Source: Rhynochetos jubatus
Taxonomy: Eukaryota > Chordata > Aves > Eurypygiformes > Rhynochetidae
Reading direction: 5' to 3'
Assembly (NCBI GenBank): GCA_027574665.1
Contig: CM050648.1
Span: forward strand, 67,287,363-67,351,362
Length of the DNA stretch: 64,000 nt
In this document: positions 34,201 through 45,513 of the stretch, in pieces
Layout of the letters: every line of letters starts with the position of its first letter
How positions within the stretch are numbered: position 1 is the first letter of the stretch
Notes under the pieces: generated by a model
Database searches by the model: none
Told to the model about the DNA's origin: nothing
The model's input: the letters and a program-made list of their open reading frames with translations, nothing else
Program-made: the position numbers and the translations under genes

Positions 34201-36380
34201 AACACAAGGGGGAGCACAAGGCAGGGCAAAAAATGTCTTACATTGGCATATATTGTTCTGAGACAATGAAATCTGAATATTGCCTATCCTGACCCCCAGT
34301 GGGATTCCTGAGTCCACAGAATGATCCTAATTGAATTTTCCCTGCCTAAATGGAGTATGCCCCGTTGTGAACCTGCTTTGAGCACGATGACAGGATGGGA
34401 CGTCTCAGAGCATCACTTCTGTGAGACCCAGGGCCTTCCTTCTATTACCTCTATTATCTAAACAAATAACCCTGGACAAATCAATTTACATTAATCCAAC
34501 CTAGTGGTTTAAACCTCTCTCCTTTCCTTTAAAATGTCTCAATCAAGTTTCAAATGAAATTGCTTGAACATTTATGTCTTAAAATGTGCCTGTGTATAAT
34601 GAGAAATCTGTATTTTTTTACTAAAAATATACAGACATTTAAGAGGGTAAATTATTGTATGGGTCATAGCAAGCTGTTTGTTCTCTGTAACACCAAACAC
34701 AGAATCCCTTAACAATACTTACATTTGTATTTATGCTAACATGAGTTGGCAAAGTGAGATTAATAATTTTCTGTTTTCTTCTTTCATTCATCACATGAAG
34801 AACTTAGTATTTCAACGTTCTGTTGTATAAAATTAAAATCTGCACCCACAGTGAGCTTCAGCCATGTTTACTGCAGTAATCACACAGGATTGTTTCTTTA
34901 TGATGCTTCCTGTGTAAACGCACTTGAAACAGATAGCAGTATGAACAATGATTATTTAAATTTATGGGGCAGTTGTTTGAAACTTAATGAATTTCTTTAC
35001 TCCATTAGATAATATGACGTCTTTAACATCTTGCTTTTTCTTTTTAATATATAAAGGATTTTATTGAGAACATAATCTAATTTATCTTTGACTTATTTTG
35101 AACATTGCAGATGAGTGCATGATTATCTTTACACATGACCTGAGTTAATCCATAATCCTGTTTTTTGTAATGATTCTAGTTTTTTATAGAGGTTATAATA
35201 GTTTTACGCATAGGAATTGTCCTGTTGTCAAGTTAAGTTCTTGTGTATTGCCTATTTTTTCTGTTTTTCTTCTGATTTCCTATTCAATGTGTAGAGACTA
35301 GGGGCTTACAAGGGGAGGTAGGCCAAGAATTTAAGAATTAACAATGCTTAACAAACAATTAAACTAATATTTAAGATTTTATACATATATGTGGAATGAT
35401 GTTCTGCACTAGTCAACTTGAAATAATGTCTGTAAGTTTAAAAAATATTTTGTATGATGCTGCCCACTATGTTCAGAGGAGTAAGCATGCCTCTGAAAAT
35501 ATTCTGAGGAATGATAAGATACTATTAAATTCTACTATGTTTTGTTTTCAAGTTGTTATTTCATGAAGTTTCTATGACAACATTGCCAACAGTTTCAATT
35601 GTCCAACTAAAGTTGAGAAAATTTCCTATTAGGTTCAAGTTTTTCTGTTCTCCCTAGTCAGTTCAGCTCTCATTAAGTTTTGTCAGTGACACTAGGACAT
35701 TCTTCAGCGACCCTTTTTCCCCATTCCCAAGCTCTGCTTCTGGATTACAAGGGGAAATTAGCACACCAAATAATACATTTTCTTGTGTTTTGGTGCAAAG
35801 ACAAACCTTAGAAACCCTACTCAGGTCCTTCCAGAAATATCCCAGTAGTTAGAGACAACACATGGAGGACCCAGCTGGGGTCATGCTCCCACCAGGCTTG
35901 ATACTTCCATGGCTCACTGGCTTCATTTAAATCTTACTCCAGTAGCTCTGCACAGCCTTGCAGATTGCAGTGCAGGCATAAGCCAAAATTATTATCATAA
36001 AACTCTCAGTTCATTCCTTTGTGCTGCATTCTAGTCTCTATAGGGAAAGTTTTATCACTTCCCTCATATTTTAATTGTATCCATTCTGCAGCTGGTAGCA
36101 AGATGTCTGAACAAATGACATGAGTTGACAAGCCGTTCAAGAGATTGAAGTGACTGGGTTATATCTATTGGTGTGAGAGAGAAAAAGGAGAGTAAATAAG
36201 AAGGAAAAGTAAAAACTGTTTCTTCCCATGCACTTTTCTCCCAAATAAAGCAAAAAGGTGAAGACTGTATAACCTCTCTAGCCTACTGCCTGTTTATGCA
36301 GTAAATCTATACCAGTCAGAGATTTATTAATTTAACTGTGGGCTTGCGTATAAGAATGATATGGGTAGTCTCAGATCATA
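31210..36380. other. Long unique AT-rich stretch, no gene seen
   Basis: No mobile element or gene was recognised. The longest frames (31538-31933, 131 codons; 32136-32486, 116 codons; both plus) overlap minus frames of 60-77 codons and lack any domain, signal or splice context. The segment around 34800-35000 retains motifs typical of vertebrate non-coding regulatory DNA (TGTAAACG, ACAATG, TGACGTC), but without alignment this is only suggestive. Confidence 0.5.
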
Positions 36381-36966
36381 TTTATTCATTTAATAGGGGG
36401 ATTTATTGGCAATGTCTGATAACCATATTTTGTAGTTTAGATCATTGTTTTTCCTTCATATTAAGAGTTTCTCTCTATCTTGCTATTTAAATAAGACATT
36501 TCTGTAGTCCTGAATATCAACAAAAAAACTCTTTAGCTGGATGACATAATTTGGCAATCAGCAAATTAGAACAGCATGTAGCTTCTGATGAAAAAAATAT
36601 GAAATGCGTTTCTCATAACTCTGCTGCCGAGGTTTAGTTAAACACATAACCTTTATTTGAACTTATGTCATTAATCATGGGCAAAAATGTAGCTATTTCA
36701 CATATGGGACTGTGCAAAAAGATAGCACGGTCATTTACCACTGCGGAGTGCTCACTCCCCAAAGAAGATAATTTCTGTAGGGAGACTTGACAAGGCGCAG
36801 GTTAAATACCCATACCGGCTTTCCCCTGGGAAGTTCATGAAAATTACTCCTTTTTTTTCCCCCTCCTGATAAATTACAAAAAGTTCATCTTATTAGTGCT
36901 TCTTAAAAGCTGTTAATAAGAGCTCACATTTTTCAAGATTATTTCTTTTCAATGTGCCAGCAATTT
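36381..36966. promoter_or_regulatory. Possible conserved non-coding element
   Basis: This unique stretch is AT-rich but keeps scattered CpG sites (for example GCCGAGG, GCACGGTC, GCGGAG, GGCGCAGG, ACCGGC). It also has homeodomain-like TAAT and AATCA motifs and a CATTAATCATGGG core. That mixture, in a repeat-free block, is the look of conserved non-coding elements in vertebrate gene deserts. It stops abruptly at a CR1 insertion. The call is inference from composition only. Confidence 0.3.
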
Positions 36967-37067
36967 ATAGAACCATAGAATCACAGAATGGTTTGGGTTG
37001 GAAGGGACCTTAAAGACCATCCAGTTCCAACCCCCCTGCCATGGGCAGGGACACCCTCCACTAGACC
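36967..37067 (-). mobile_element. CR1 LINE 3' tail, about 100 bp
   Basis: The plus strand reads ATAGAACCATAGAATCACAG, then AATGGTTTGGGTTGGAAGGG and ACCTTAAAGACCATCCAGTT, ending at CACCCTCCACTAGACC. This is a reversed CR1 3' UTR nearly identical to the ends of 27661-28035 and 29896-31209. Only the last 100 bp were inserted. High similarity suggests a relatively recent event. Confidence 0.92.
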
Positions 37068-38953
37068 TATTTCCTATTATGGATGCCAAAAATGTCTTCA
37101 TTTGTAGTCATTCCCTCATTTTTGCTTCTACTTAAGTCTGCAGTCCTCGGTTTCACACAGACAACTGGGAGTTCGATAGTTTGTCTCAGGCAATAGGCTT
37201 TCACCCAGTTTGGTATCCCACTAGCTCATTGTTTTCCTGTCTCAGGTTTTGCAGCCTCCGTCAGCCACCATCCACTTGACTTGTTCTAGCAATCTTTTGT
37301 TCCTGAGTGTCAGACACTGTCTCACTGCTACCTATGGGGTCTTGCTAGGTGCTGCGGCCTCAAAGAAAGCAATGCCCTGCCAGTTTCAAAAATGACCCTA
37401 TGCTACTGAAACACTATTTATATAAACACTCCCCCGAGGGGCAAGCACAGTACAGCATTACACTGAAATGTTGCCATTTCCTTCCACCTAAAAATACACA
37501 AGATCCAGGATTCTCCTAACATATCAAATCCCTGGCTCAGTCCGCTGTGACACATACGGAGATTAAATTTCATCCTCCAGATGATGTGGGAATATGGGAA
37601 ATTAACATTCAAAGCTTCTAATTACGTGGAGTGGTGTGCCTGTCAATTTCAAATGATGACACGTGTGATAAGACAGTGATCTTACTGGGTTTTCTTAGCA
37701 ACCCAAAGCATGTGTGTGTTAGATATATTGCACCTAACGCTAATCATCCCCCCAAGGTACAACTCACAGACTGCCTTCCTTCCGTGAGGAATGTATATTG
37801 AGGCTGTAGGTGAGACAGGACACTATGGAATCATAGGATACAGCGGACAGTGCTGGGGTTACAACTGCCTCCTTTTCCTTCATTTTTGCTCTAGTTAGTA
37901 ACAATGCTGTAAGTGTAAATTTCTCCATAAACCTGTGGTATCTTGAACACCAAGATCTATGATTACAAAATAGAAGATATACTAGCATGCTAATAATACT
38001 AGAAACATAAAGTTTTTGGCTATGTATCTTCATTTTTCATTTGGTAAGCTACCTGTATGTAAGTACCAAAGCAGGTCCCCATGTCATTGGTAGACTGGGA
38101 TGATAGAAGCAAAGACCTGACTATGTGTTATCAGGTGAAAGCTGTAGCCAAGATCTGGGGTCTTCTGCAGGGACTGCTGCAATGAGTATCTGGAAAGCAA
38201 GGATTCAGAGCCTGTCTCTCTCATTCCCATTGAGTGATCCAGTTTACAAGGCTGTGGAGTCAACGTCTTTCCTGTTGGTCTCTGTGAATGTTGAAATACT
38301 GATGTAACGTGGCAGAGTCCCAGCGACTGGTGACTGTTCGTACCATGAGTTTTCAAGCAGCTCTGGGACTGTACTTTCTCCTGCTGTTTGCAGAAGGACG
38401 TCTTAGTACAGTTCCCAGTTTAGGAAAAAAAAAAAAAAGTGGAAGTAGCTGCCTTTTTTCTGCTTTTTTTTTGATACAATAATCTTACACGGTCATACAT
38501 GACCACAACACTCTTGCAGGCTACTTCCAGGACCTTGAAGGTGACTTCCAGTTCCCAAATATTGCTCTTTTTTGCTCCTTTCTGGCCAGACAGAAGGAAA
38601 TCAGGGATTAATCTGCAACGACAGAATTTTCAAGCCAAGGTTTGAATGAGTCTGGCAGGTGTGAGTCAGCTGCTGTCTTCATGCACCGCCTGGGCAGCTG
38701 CAGGTCCAAAAGCACACAGAAAGAACTGCCCCACTTAAAAGCCACATACTGAGAACTACCCATGTGTCCTGTTGTGGGGAACAGTGGTAGTCTCTGATTT
38801 GTTTTCAATATGTTACTATACATGAATACCATATTCAAAATAATAGTAAATTTTTAGCCACAAGGTGATAATCTTCTCCTGTCTCATAAACACGAACAGG
38901 GTCCTACTCTGCAGCCTCATGCACATGCACTGAGTACCAGTCACCAAAAGCTG
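37068..38953. other. Unique sequence, no gene seen
   Basis: No repeat family was recognised. Minus frames of 64-90 codons at 37418-37612, 37764-38033, 38084-38356 and 38608-38838 show no domain or splice context. An A-run lies at about 38427-38441. Confidence 0.5.
38949..38953. repeat. Target-site duplication of LTR copy B, left
   Basis: AGCTG abuts the LTR on the left and is repeated exactly at 39749-39753 on the right, marking a 5-bp target-site duplication. Confidence 0.8.
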
Positions 38954-39748
38954 TGTCGTGGTTTAACTCCGGCTAGCAAAATACCACGAAGCCGCTCTCA
39001 CAAATCCCCCTCCCCTCCTCCAGTGGAGGGGAAGAATCGGAGGAAAAAGAAATAAGGAAGCTTGCAAAATTGAGATAAGAACTATTTACTAATTAAATCT
39101 AAATCAATGTATACAGGTACTACTGCTAATAAATACTTAAAATAGTAGCAAATAAAACATATAGTACAATATATGCAATATGATACAATTTCCCACCATC
39201 CACTGACCAATGCACACCCAGATGTTGAGGGATGAAAATCAGACCCAGAGAGCCCGAGACCCACAGCCCGAGAGCAATTGCAGCCTGAGAGCTGCGGCCT
39301 GAAGGCCGGAGCCCGGGAGCCTACGCAGCAGATTCTGAGTGAACCCTGTCAGTGATAACACGGCCAGAAAACTCAAAACAACCCACCAGCTCCCACACGA
39401 AGGAGCCAGCACAGGAGCTGGCAAACCAGCTAACACAGGAGGGTTAGCAAGTGCCCAGAGAGACGAGCAAGGGAGTAAGGGAGAGAGAGAGAAGGGAAGA
39501 GTAATGGCTACCGGACCCTCTTCCCCACCCAAAGAGACCGGAACATGACTTACTATGGGATGAAATACTTCCTTGGTTAGTCTGGGACAGCTACAGTATC
39601 CGAAGCGGACAAAAGACCTTGAGTTCAGTACAGGCCATCCCCAGCACCAGCTGAGGCCTTATCAATGTTTTCGCTTACTGTCCAGCAACATAGTTTCTTG
39701 GCAACCAGAGTAAAGGGAGTTAGCCCTTTCCTGACTGAACCCAGCACA
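38954..39748 (-). mobile_element. Solo LTR of an endogenous retrovirus, copy B
   Basis: Read on the minus strand, this 795-bp block begins TGTGCTGGGTTCAGTCAGG and ends GGAGTTAAACCACGACA. It is flanked by a perfect AGCTG duplication, so both ends are intact. By eye it is closer to copy C than to copy A, with shared TCCGGTAGCCATTACTCTTC and CAGAATCTGCTGCGTAGGCT segments. Conserved features include a CT-rich tract after TTACTCTTCCCTTC, the CTCGGGCT-rich central segment and a 3' hairpin-capable CCCCTCC...GGAGGGG. There is no internal retroviral sequence and no primer-binding site. The 5-bp duplication indicates integration by an integrase with a 5-bp stagger. Frames inside (for example 39239-39532) are not genes. 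Confidence 0.9.
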
Positions 39749-39753
39749 AGCTG
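39749..39753. repeat. Target-site duplication of LTR copy B, right
   Basis: AGCTG directly follows the LTR and matches 38949-38953. Confidence 0.8.
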
Positions 39754-40447
39754 CAAGAAGAGCAGGCAAGACTAAGCCATGCAACTGCCAAAGTGTTTGC
39801 ATGCATCAGTGAATTCCCAGAAAGCTCTGAAACACCACTGCAAGCCCACAGCTGGTGACTGCAGTATGTACATCCCTGCAGCCTATGGAGGTGGCTGTAC
39901 TTAAAGTTGGTTAGGAGCATGGGCAGCAGGTGGTGTCACCTGCAGATTTTCCAAGAGAGGTCCAGCTGGGAAAGACTGGCACGAATAATCACTGAGGTGT
40001 TCATATCAGCATGGGCAGAGGCTTCAGGCTGCAGAAGAAATGTGCTGAAATAGCCCATCCTGTGACCAGCTTGACCATCATTCCCCATTTGTCAAGAACC
40101 CTAGAATTTGGCTGCTATAACCAGTCATGGCCTGCTTTGGCAGAGCTGTTGCAATCTACCTCCTAGTTGCACTGAGTCATGACTGAAACTGTGTTTACCC
40201 AAACCAGCTTGTTTCTACTTTTGTGGATATCAAATTAATAATTTTCTTCCTTTTTGCCTGGTGCCTGTGAGAAATAAAAAGAATAGTGGTGCTTTATAGA
40301 AGTCTTTAACATAACTTACATTGTGTTTGTTGTAATAGATAAATGGGATGGAGACATTGCCTTCCTTAAAATTGAAATGATTCAGAGAAAGAGAACATAA
40401 AGATATTTTTAGGTTTCTAAGCATTTTGAATATATATAAGACCATAT
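39754..40447. other. Unique spacer between two inverted LTRs
   Basis: About 700 bp without retroviral genes or other repeats. Because the flanking LTRs are in opposite orientation and each has its own boundaries, this is host DNA and not proviral interior. No gene was recognised. Confidence 0.65.
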
Positions 40448-41200
40448 TGTGCTGGGTTCAGTCAGGAAAGGTTAACTCCCTTTACTGTGGTTACTAGGAA
40501 GTTGCTAAGAGCAATACTGATAAGGCCTCAGCTGGTGCTGGGGATGGCCTGTAATTCTAGGTCTTTTCTCCGCTTTTGACACTGTAGCTGACCCAGACTG
40601 ATCAAGGAAGTATTTCATTCCACAGTACATCATGTTCTGGGTCTTGCATGGGGAAGGGGTCCGGTAGCCATTACTCTTCCCTTCTCTCTCTCTCCCTTAC
40701 TCGTTTGCTCCTGGGCACTTGCTAACCCTCCTGTGGGAGCTGCTTTGCCAACTCCTGTGCTGGCTCATTCGTGTGGGAGTCGGTGGGTTGTTTAGAGTTC
40801 CCAGCTGTGCTATCACTGATAGGGTTTGCTCAGAATCTGCTGCGTAGGCTACCGGGCTGTGGCTCTCGGGCTGCGGCTCTCGGGCTACGATCGCTCTCGG
40901 GCTACGATCGCTCTCGGGCTGCGATTCTTGGGCTTTCTGGGTCTGACTTTCTCTGCTCAGCATCTGGGTGAGCATTGGTTACTGGATGGTGAGGAATTGT
41001 ATCATATTGTATTATACTGTGTCATATGTTTTATTTTCTATTATTCTAATTATTTATTATTAGTAGTAAATGGTTCTTATCTCAGTTTTACGAGCTTTCT
41101 TATTTCTTTTCCTCCAATTCTTCCCCTCCACTGGAGGAGGGGAGGGGGATTTGTGAGAGTGGCTTCGTGGTATTTTGCTAGCTGGAGTTAAACCATGACA
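40448..41200 (+). mobile_element. Solo LTR of an endogenous retrovirus, copy C
   Basis: This 753-bp block begins TGTGCTGGGTTCAGTCAGG and ends GGAGTTAAACCATGACA, and aligns along its length with copies A and B. It lacks about 35 bp near 41060 that both other copies have between two ATTAGTA-like repeats, consistent with a deletion between short direct repeats. In the central segment it has an expanded CpG-rich tandem repeat (separate entry). Flanking pentamers catat (40443-40447) and catgc (41201-41205) match at only 3 of 5 positions, so the target-site duplication is weak or the edges have mutated. No gag, pol or env or primer-binding site follows. Confidence 0.9.
40855..40936 (+). repeat. CpG-rich tandem repeat inside LTR copy C
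   Basis: Repeated CTCTCGGGCT units occur here, including two consecutive copies of the 17-mer CTCTCGGGCTACGATCG. Copies A and B carry shorter, more degenerate versions at the matching place, so the segment has expanded in this copy. It is probably length-variable and a likely methylation target. Confidence 0.8.
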
Positions 41201-41292
41201 CATGCGTAAAAAAATGCATGGGTTTATGCCTAATTTCAGAAGCCCTCGCTGGTTTTCCAAAGCTCATCAAAATTTGTTTCAGTAAGCAGCAC

Positions 41293-41320
41293 CAGATGTG
41301 TGGGTGATCACACACATCTG
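41293..41320. other. Perfect 10-bp inverted repeat, 8-nt loop
   Basis: CAGATGTGTG at 41293-41302 is exactly complementary to CACACATCTG at 41311-41320. It could form a short hairpin or act as a paired E-box-like (CAGATG) site. It lies outside recognised repeats. Confidence 0.8.
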
Positions 41321-43383
41321 AAACTTGAAAATCATTGCCCAAACATACCCATTGGCTCACACTTTGAATAACATCAAATTGTATAATGGATTTAGAAAGA
41401 CAATTCCAATATGACATACTGATTTATTACTCTAGTTCATTCCAGTTTCACCCACTACAAGAAGTGGAATCATAGAGTATGTTATGGTGATGAAGCTAGA
41501 CTTGTGTCTCATTTCCACTCTCCCAGGCAAGTCAGATGTTCTGTCTGATGCAGAAACTCTTTGAAAGGCAAATTAAAATTCGAAAGCTTTCTGCAGGAGG
41601 CTAGAATGTGTATTTTCTGTGAAGTGTAAATTCTTCAAAAATAAAATTCCACACAGAGAAATATTTGCAATATTCTTTACTATTCTGCTTGTAATGACCT
41701 TTTGATACCTTTACCTCTTTTTGAACAGTGTTTGGGTAATCTTTCAACACATTATGCTAAATGACTGGCAGGTTATAAAGAACACGTGTTAGTTGACCAT
41801 TAATTTTTCTGTTAGTGATCTTAAGAATAGAGAAATTAATTAGCAAACAGTGGGATTTGTCTGCTCTACACCTCCTGCCCACTCAGCTTTGAAAATGTCT
41901 ACCAGGTGAAACTGTTAATTAGGCAAAAGACAGGAAAAGCACTGAATTAATATGTAGGCACATGTTTCTTGTCAGAAATATTTCAATTTTGATACAAAAA
42001 GTGGCTTATAAAAAGTTATTTCAACATCTAAAGCTTCTTTGCTAGTCAAGTGGAACAAATATTCCAAAAGGAAATGCAAAAAGTATTGTAAGTTAAGAAT
42101 TAGCATAGTCCAAAACCTGAGAATGGTTGACTATTAAATGAGTTGCTCATGGGCTTTCAAAGGAAAAAGTAAGTCCTTGCGAAACGTGGATCTGCAGCCA
42201 TGACTTATGTGATAACGGACTCTCTGAGTTGAGGTTTGTTTATACGGTAGTATACAGGTAGTTGAAGAATACACACTTTTAAACCAATGAAAGCCAGTGC
42301 TGCATGTCCTGAACCAGGGCTGCACAAATTGCTTTTTGCCTTTGAGATGAAGAGGCAGTCTTCCTCTGGATGCAGGGACCGTGGGCTTCCACACACCCCA
42401 CTTCAGTGAGTTTCAGTAAGGGGAAGGGAAAAGGGAACTACAGTGTTGTGTTTAGGGTGTTCCAGCAAAAAAAAGAATAGAATAAAAAGGGGTAAGAATG
42501 AGAATTCCACTGTCCTTGCCTTTTCTGTTAGGAGGATGCTGAAAACACTTTGTCGATCAGGCTGCAGAAGTAAATTAGGAGAGGCCATACTTAGCTGGTG
42601 CATCATGGGACAATACAGTTGAGCAGGTCAGCATAATGAAAAGTAGGTATTTTGGAGCAAGCCTGTATTCTTTGAAGACCTTGGGAATTTAAACTTCAAA
42701 ACAAAAGACTTTCTGTCTTTATGCCAATTATATGGTAGCTGAATCATGGCTTTAAGATACCTCTGTTGTGGGCAGAAGCAACTACAGCCATCTTAGTCCC
42801 ACTGTGGATCTAGCCCAAATGTTACAGTCCTCATTCATACTGAATAGTACCTGTTCACCAGAATGAATTAATTTGAAGCAGACATTCCCCATGGGAAAGC
42901 TGTAGTAAAAAAAGGAAAAAGTAAAAATACAAAGAAAGTTCATTTGTGCTAGTTAAAAAAAGTAGTAAGTTTAAAATAGTGAAATAAATTAGGATTTATA
43001 TTTAGTTAACAATGAGTTATCACAAGCCATTCCCATATATTTCCTGATGGTTTACCATTACATAACCTGCTCTATATTTATAATGTACATCTGGCATACT
43101 GTACTTCTATTCAGATCACTTTAATTAAACCAGCCTCCAAGCTCCCATATAAAACAATGGAAGTTCTGAAATGCAGGAAAACAGCAGCACGAGTTCATGA
43201 ATAGCCCTGTATGTGAAGGCAGGCAATCTGCAGATTAGTGCGGCGGTTTCCTGTTGTTAACACCATAAACTTGTTGAACTCTGTTAGCTAAATTCTTCTA
43301 ACTTCAGCCCAGTCGCTGCAGCCAACACAGAAGAGATGGGCCAGAAGAGAAAAGGGAAAGATTAATAGCTTTTTTAGATTGAG

Positions 43384-43410
43384 AAAAAAAAAAAAAAAAA
43401 GAGAGAGAGA
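43384..43410 (+). repeat. A17 run followed by short GA repeat
   Basis: Seventeen adenines followed by five GA units, a simple-sequence tract in unique DNA. Confidence 0.9.
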
Positions 43411-44085
43411 AGAAAAAGCTAGCTTTGTGGGCTTGAAAAGAACCGCAGTGCTTCCGAGCTTTCTGACTGAAATTGCAGTATCACTGCTCCGTCTCAAAGA
43501 CAAAAATTGCTTAAACCAAATAATCCGTAATAGATAGGCATGAGAGGCCAATGTTGAAACAACTTCTAAAAATGGCCTGATGGTTTAAACTTAATTTTCA
43601 GTAAACGTCTTGCTTAGCCACCCATCTCAGAGGGACTGAGAAGTTCCCAGTAGGCAGAGCTCTTCTCCTGAGGACCTCAATTATATGTATTTAAAAATAA
43701 ATGATACTGCACTGTTTGGGTGCAGAAGGTTATTTCCAGTCTCTAAAAATCTTGATATCCTAACAAGCTATTTAAATCCTCCAGCAATTACCAGAGATTA
43801 CTTTCAAAAGCTACAGCACTGGTACAATTCTTTATTTTTAAACCTTGTTGCAGGCCTCTAACAAATTCTCAGTATGGATAAGGACCCTTGTACAGGCAAA
43901 TAAGTCTGCTGATTAAAGACTTACTTTTCTTAGCTATTTTTCATGAATGCTGCCGAATATGTGAACAGTCAAGAAAACATGAATATAGCATAGGAACTGT
44001 TATGATATATGATTATCTATATATAAAAATATACTATTAGCATATTCTACAATAACTATAACAGAGTAATATTCTATTACAGGCT

Positions 44086-44165
44086 TATAGTATCATAAGA
44101 TAATTGAGGTTGGAAGGAACCTTAGGAGGATGCTAATCCAACCTCGTGCTCAAAGCAGGATAGAC
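44086..44165 (-). mobile_element. Old CR1 LINE 3' tail fragment
   Basis: The plus strand reads TATAGTATCATAAGATAATT, then GAGGTTGGAAGGAACCTTAG, then AATCCAACCTCGTGCTCAAAGC, the reversed CR1 terminus. About 80 bp remain; beyond 44165 similarity fades. Moderately diverged. Confidence 0.75.
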
Positions 44166-45487
44166 CATGAAATTGATAGTTCTTCCAACTAGATATCTGC
44201 AACTAATGAAATCAGAAACAGCTGAAACCTTCCTACAGCACCCGGTTGCAATAAAGCCTAGTGGGTTTAAATGTTGCTAAAGTTTCTTTTGCTGCCAATT
44301 ATTTCATTCTGCTGAAAGAAGAATTAATTGGTAAAGGTTATGTTATCTAATTAGTGAACAGAATGCATGCCTTAAGCCATCAAGTGAATTCTTAGTATGA
44401 ATGTTCACCCTGTGAACGATTTGATATGTAACTGATCAGGACTGTAACATCTGTTTACAGTATATTCTTTGTCAAATGCTTTGCCAAAAGGTGCAGTTCT
44501 CATTTTTGCCTCCCTTTGCACCTTTTTATCCTGTTCTTCCCTTCTGGGAGAGTGTCCTAAAGACAAGGCCTTAGACATGAAATATTTGTTTTCTGATCTC
44601 TTGAACACAAAGGGCTAATTTCACCAAGTACATTATTTGCAGTGCTTAATATGACCAGTGCAAATAACTTCATAAGCCACGGGGGAGAGAAGTTTCTCTT
44701 TTTTCCTGCTGCTTCTGCTGTTCAGGGAAATATTGATGTTTTAGACATTATGAAGATTATCCAAAATGACATTAGTCTAGTCACAACTGTAGCAAAATCC
44801 TCCTGTGTTATACAAATTAATTTGCTGTGAAAACCTGTGTAAAGAGACTCTGAACAAATAGAGGACTACTGAAATCTTACTCTTCATTGTACAAATAAAA
44901 TTTGTAATTAAAATTTAGTTTGGGGAGTTTCTGCTTCCAACAGCCTTTCTCTGCAGAGCACTGATATCCCTTTTGTTTAAAGATTCAGGAATGAGAGCAT
45001 TATTTTCTTGTAAATTACAGGATGTAAGAACTGACAGCATAATAATTCCAAAGGGAAATAATTTTAAGGTAATGATATAATATTCATGTGGCAAGACTCT
45101 GTATGGCTGTGTGGAGATGTAAGGTACAGGGGAAGAGAAGGAAGGGGAAAGTGGAAGGAAAAGGAAGGATGCTATCCCAATATAGAAGAGCATGTGGCAA
45201 CTCAGAAGGAGTAACAGATAGTCAGGATTCCAAGTGTCTTACCCCTGCAGTGGCCAACTGAACAGGGGTGCTACAGCGGCTGAAATAAAAGGCAACTGTT
45301 GTGTTCTCCTGCCAGCTGGAGACCTGCAGAATCACTCCTCATACTGCTCTGTTCCCCAAACCGCAGGTGTGGACTCACCCCCAGCAGCATGGGCATTGTA
45401 CTTCTAATTGGTACCTAGTCATGAAAGCGGCTGCAACTGCAGTAAATACGACTATGCACAACAAAGCATGAATTTTCTGTGAAATTA

Positions 45488-45513
45488 CTTGGCTTGTGAT
45501 TGCACAAGCCAAG
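45488..45513. other. Perfect 11-bp inverted repeat, 4-nt loop
   Basis: CTTGGCTTGTG (45488-45498) and CACAAGCCAAG (45503-45513) are exact reverse complements around the loop ATTG. The TTGGC and GCCAA half-sites also resemble NFI binding half-sites in inverted orientation. No flanking repeat or gene explains it. Confidence 0.8.

Larger units (their letters stand above)
41201..44085. other. Unique sequence, no gene seen
   Basis: No transposon family or gene was recognised. It contains a perfect hairpin at 41293-41320 and an A/GA simple repeat at 43384-43410. Minus frames of 60-87 codons (for example 42134-42394 and 43288-43551) look like chance; the second is driven by the A-run. Confidence 0.5.

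Noticed and set aside
34350-34450. Possible CR1 tail (text near CCTGCTTTGAGCACG)
   Set aside because: Only a short stretch resembles the CR1 3' end and the following blocks are not in the expected order. Too weak to annotate.
39239-39548. 97- and 69-codon frames inside LTR copy B
   Set aside because: LTR sequence, open because of local GC-richness. No retroviral protein similarity is visible.
38954-41200. LTR copies B and C as the two ends of one provirus
   Set aside because: They are in opposite orientation and the 700-bp spacer has no retroviral genes, primer-binding site or polypurine tract. Copy B also has its own target-site duplication.
43288-43551. 87-codon minus frame with a hydrophobic stretch
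   Set aside because: The hydrophobic and phenylalanine-rich part is simply the reversed A17/GA simple repeat.
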